Source of the DNA: Nanoarchaeales archaeon
Lineage (GTDB): Archaea > Nanobdellota > Nanobdellia > Woesearchaeales > UBA583
Direction of reading: 5' to 3'
DNA: 6,078 nt
Assembly (NCBI GenBank): GCA_013215525.1
Contig: JABSQY010000097.1
Coordinates: 1-6,078, forward strand
Positions 4,902 to 6,078 of this stretch are shown here, one piece after another. How positions within the stretch are numbered: the first letter of the stretch is position 1; every line of letters begins with the position of its first letter. The translations under genes were made by a program, and so were the position numbers. Under the pieces are notes generated by a model that saw nothing but the letters and a program-made list of their open reading frames with translations, made no database searches and was not told where the DNA came from.

Positions 4902-4912
4902 CATTTATAAAG
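4902..4912 (-). promoter_or_regulatory. TATA box for the phosphoesterase gene
   Basis: The minus strand reads CTTTATAAATG, centred about 26 nt upstream of the ATG at 4882. The box lies only 10-20 bp past the stop codon of the surface protein gene, so that gene's terminator must overlap this promoter. Confidence 0.6.
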
Positions 4913-4922
4913 TATCATTATA

Positions 4923-6078
4923 TTATTTCTTTAATTTATGTTTTTCTTCTTTTATCAAAACTACTTTATGTTTTAAAAGTATAATCTTTAAAATAATAAT
5001 AAATGAAATAAAAAATAAAAATGCTAAGATATAAACTTGATATTGTTTATTATCACTTTGTACTAATTTATTTTTATTATTCATATCTGAATTAACAATA
5101 TTTCCATTAAAACTTAACGTATCATTAGTATGTAAAAATTCAGAGTTATTATTATTTATATTTGAAAAATTACTTGATTCATTATAACTTAAATTCAACT
5201 CATTAGAAATATTATCAGTTTCAATAGATGACTCATTTTCTATATTCAATTCCACATTATTCTCATAATAATTATAACTACTCCTACCTCCACCACTATT
5301 ATCATCATCAGTTTGAATGAATCCACAACTTTGAGTTAAAATAGAAGGTTTAGTATGTTCAGTACCACACAAATTCTCATCAAAAGGTATTTTAAATTGT
5401 GAGTTACTAACACAAACACTAAAAGAACTAGAATATATCCATTTCTCAGTACACATCTGAGAAAGACCAGAATGTTTTAAACCAGAGACTTTAATTGTTG
5501 AATTAGAAGAATTTGTAAATGAGATATCATACCCATTTAAACTTGATGGAATGGAATTAATAAAAGTTTCATTTAAACCATCACACAGCTCAGAAATCTC
5601 ATCAAAACTTATAACTTTACTATCTTTTAAACATAAACTATAAAACTTTGAATAATTCCCTGATAACTTTAAATAAACAGTTTTAGTTTTGTTACCAGAT
5701 AAAATTAAACCATTTAAAAATAATTTACTTTTATTATTTATAGTTTCAGATTTAACAGTAAGAGAAGTTAAATAAATAGAAGACTCTGAAAAATTATGTT
5801 CAAATTCAAATATTTTTTCAGAATTATCACTAAATGAAACATTTAAAACATCACTATAAATTACACTTAAATTAGTTGATGAATTAACAGACATAACTAA
5901 AGAACTAAAACTTGTTTCAATATTATCTGAGTTTCCAATAATTGTATCTAAAAGATCTAATATTCCATCATTATCAAAATCACTTTCATTACCACCTAAA
6001 TTTAAAGTAAAATTCAAATATAATTTATAGATTTCACTATTGTCTATACCAGAAGTATAATTAAATGAAAAAACTTGA
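4923..6078 (-). CDS. Large cell-surface protein, C-terminal part (5' end outside window)
   Basis: The frame is open to the right edge, giving at least 384 residues; a TTG at 6017-6015 is just an internal Leu codon. Numbering from the edge: DFDNDGILDLLD (33-44) is a DxDxDG calcium-binding loop of the thrombospondin type 3/EF-like kind. It is followed by a beta-rich region, then CLKDSKVISFDEISELC (149-165) and KVSGLKHSG (about 196-204), motifs shared by many DPANN surface proteins. Next is a short Cys module CTEKW...CGT...P...QSCG (209-251), an acidic/Gly stretch, a long Asn/Ser-rich stalk, a transmembrane helix (about 347-368) and a Lys-rich cytoplasmic end. About twenty N-x-S/T sequons suggest heavy N-glycosylation. 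This is an envelope-anchored, externally displayed protein; its main activity, if any, would be in the missing N-terminal part. In the Cys module two of the six cysteines usual in the family are absent. Confidence 0.85.
   Translation of the reverse strand, partial: QVFSFNYTSGIDNSEIYKLYLNFTLNLGGNESDFDNDGILDLLDTIIGNSDNIETSFSSLVMSVNSSTNLSVIYSDVLNVSFSDNSEKIFEFEHNFSESSIYLTSLTVKSETINNKSKLFLNGLILSGNKTKTVYLKLSGNYSKFYSLCLKDSKVISFDEISELCDGLNETFINSIPSSLNGYDISFTNSSNSTIKVSGLKHSGLSQMCTEKWIYSSSFSVCVSNSQFKIPFDENLCGTEHTKPSILTQSCGFIQTDDDNSGGGRSSYNYYENNVELNIENESSIETDNISNELNLSYNESSNFSNINNNNSEFLHTNDTLSFNGNIVNSDMNNKNKLVQSDNKQYQVYILAFLFFISFIIILKIILLKHKVVLIKEEKHKLKK

Noticed and set aside
6015..6017. TTG as start codon of the surface protein
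   Set aside because: The frame stays open to the window edge with similar composition and a further glycosylation sequon, and no signal peptide follows the TTG, so the gene begins outside the window.
1..6078. CRISPR array, tRNA, rRNA, insertion sequence or phage genes
   Set aside because: I found no spaced repeats of suitable length, no cloverleaf-like GC-richer segment, no transposase or integrase motifs and no terminal inverted repeats.

Overview
The window looks like chromosomal DNA from a very AT-rich archaeon, most likely a DPANN lineage of the woesearchaeotal/pacearchaeotal type. The evidence is an archaeal flap endonuclease FEN1, a class III (type IV pilin-like) signal peptide starting KKGQALPLNTI, an Asn-rich surface protein ending in a membrane anchor with the 'SGLKHSG' motif common in DPANN surface proteins, and archaeal TATA boxes about 24-30 nt upstream of start codons with no Shine-Dalgarno sequence. 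The lineage is an inference; no rRNA or tRNA is present to confirm it.

Layout. Left part (1-1200): an edge gene on the minus strand (1-216, with an in-frame TGA at codon 4) diverges from a small lipoprotein gene (355-681). A 22-bp perfect palindrome lies almost exactly midway between the two start codons. A class III signal peptide protein (770-1087) follows. Middle (1208-2990): fen1 on the minus strand diverges from a coiled-coil/winged-helix protein gene on the plus strand (2358-2990); the 139-bp shared promoter region holds two copies of GTGATGTG. Right part (3059-6078), all minus strand: a broken type 1 periplasmic sugar-binding-like protein (one frameshift and loss of the C-terminal lobe), an unrecognised membrane protein with a hydrophilic tail, a metallophosphoesterase, and the 3' part of a large cell-surface protein that runs off the right edge.

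Each gene whose 5' end is visible appears to have its own TATA box, so transcription is probably mostly monocistronic and leaderless. Three of the intact genes plus the pseudogene and the edge surface gene encode exported or membrane-anchored products, so this is a cell-envelope neighbourhood with a replication/repair gene embedded in it. I see no clear multi-gene defence, mobile or biosynthetic system. The most informative oddities are the frameshifted binding-protein relic, the centred palindrome, the in-frame TGA of the edge gene, the exact 18-bp duplication in the pilin-like hydrophobic core, and the surface protein whose Cys-rich module has lost two cysteines.
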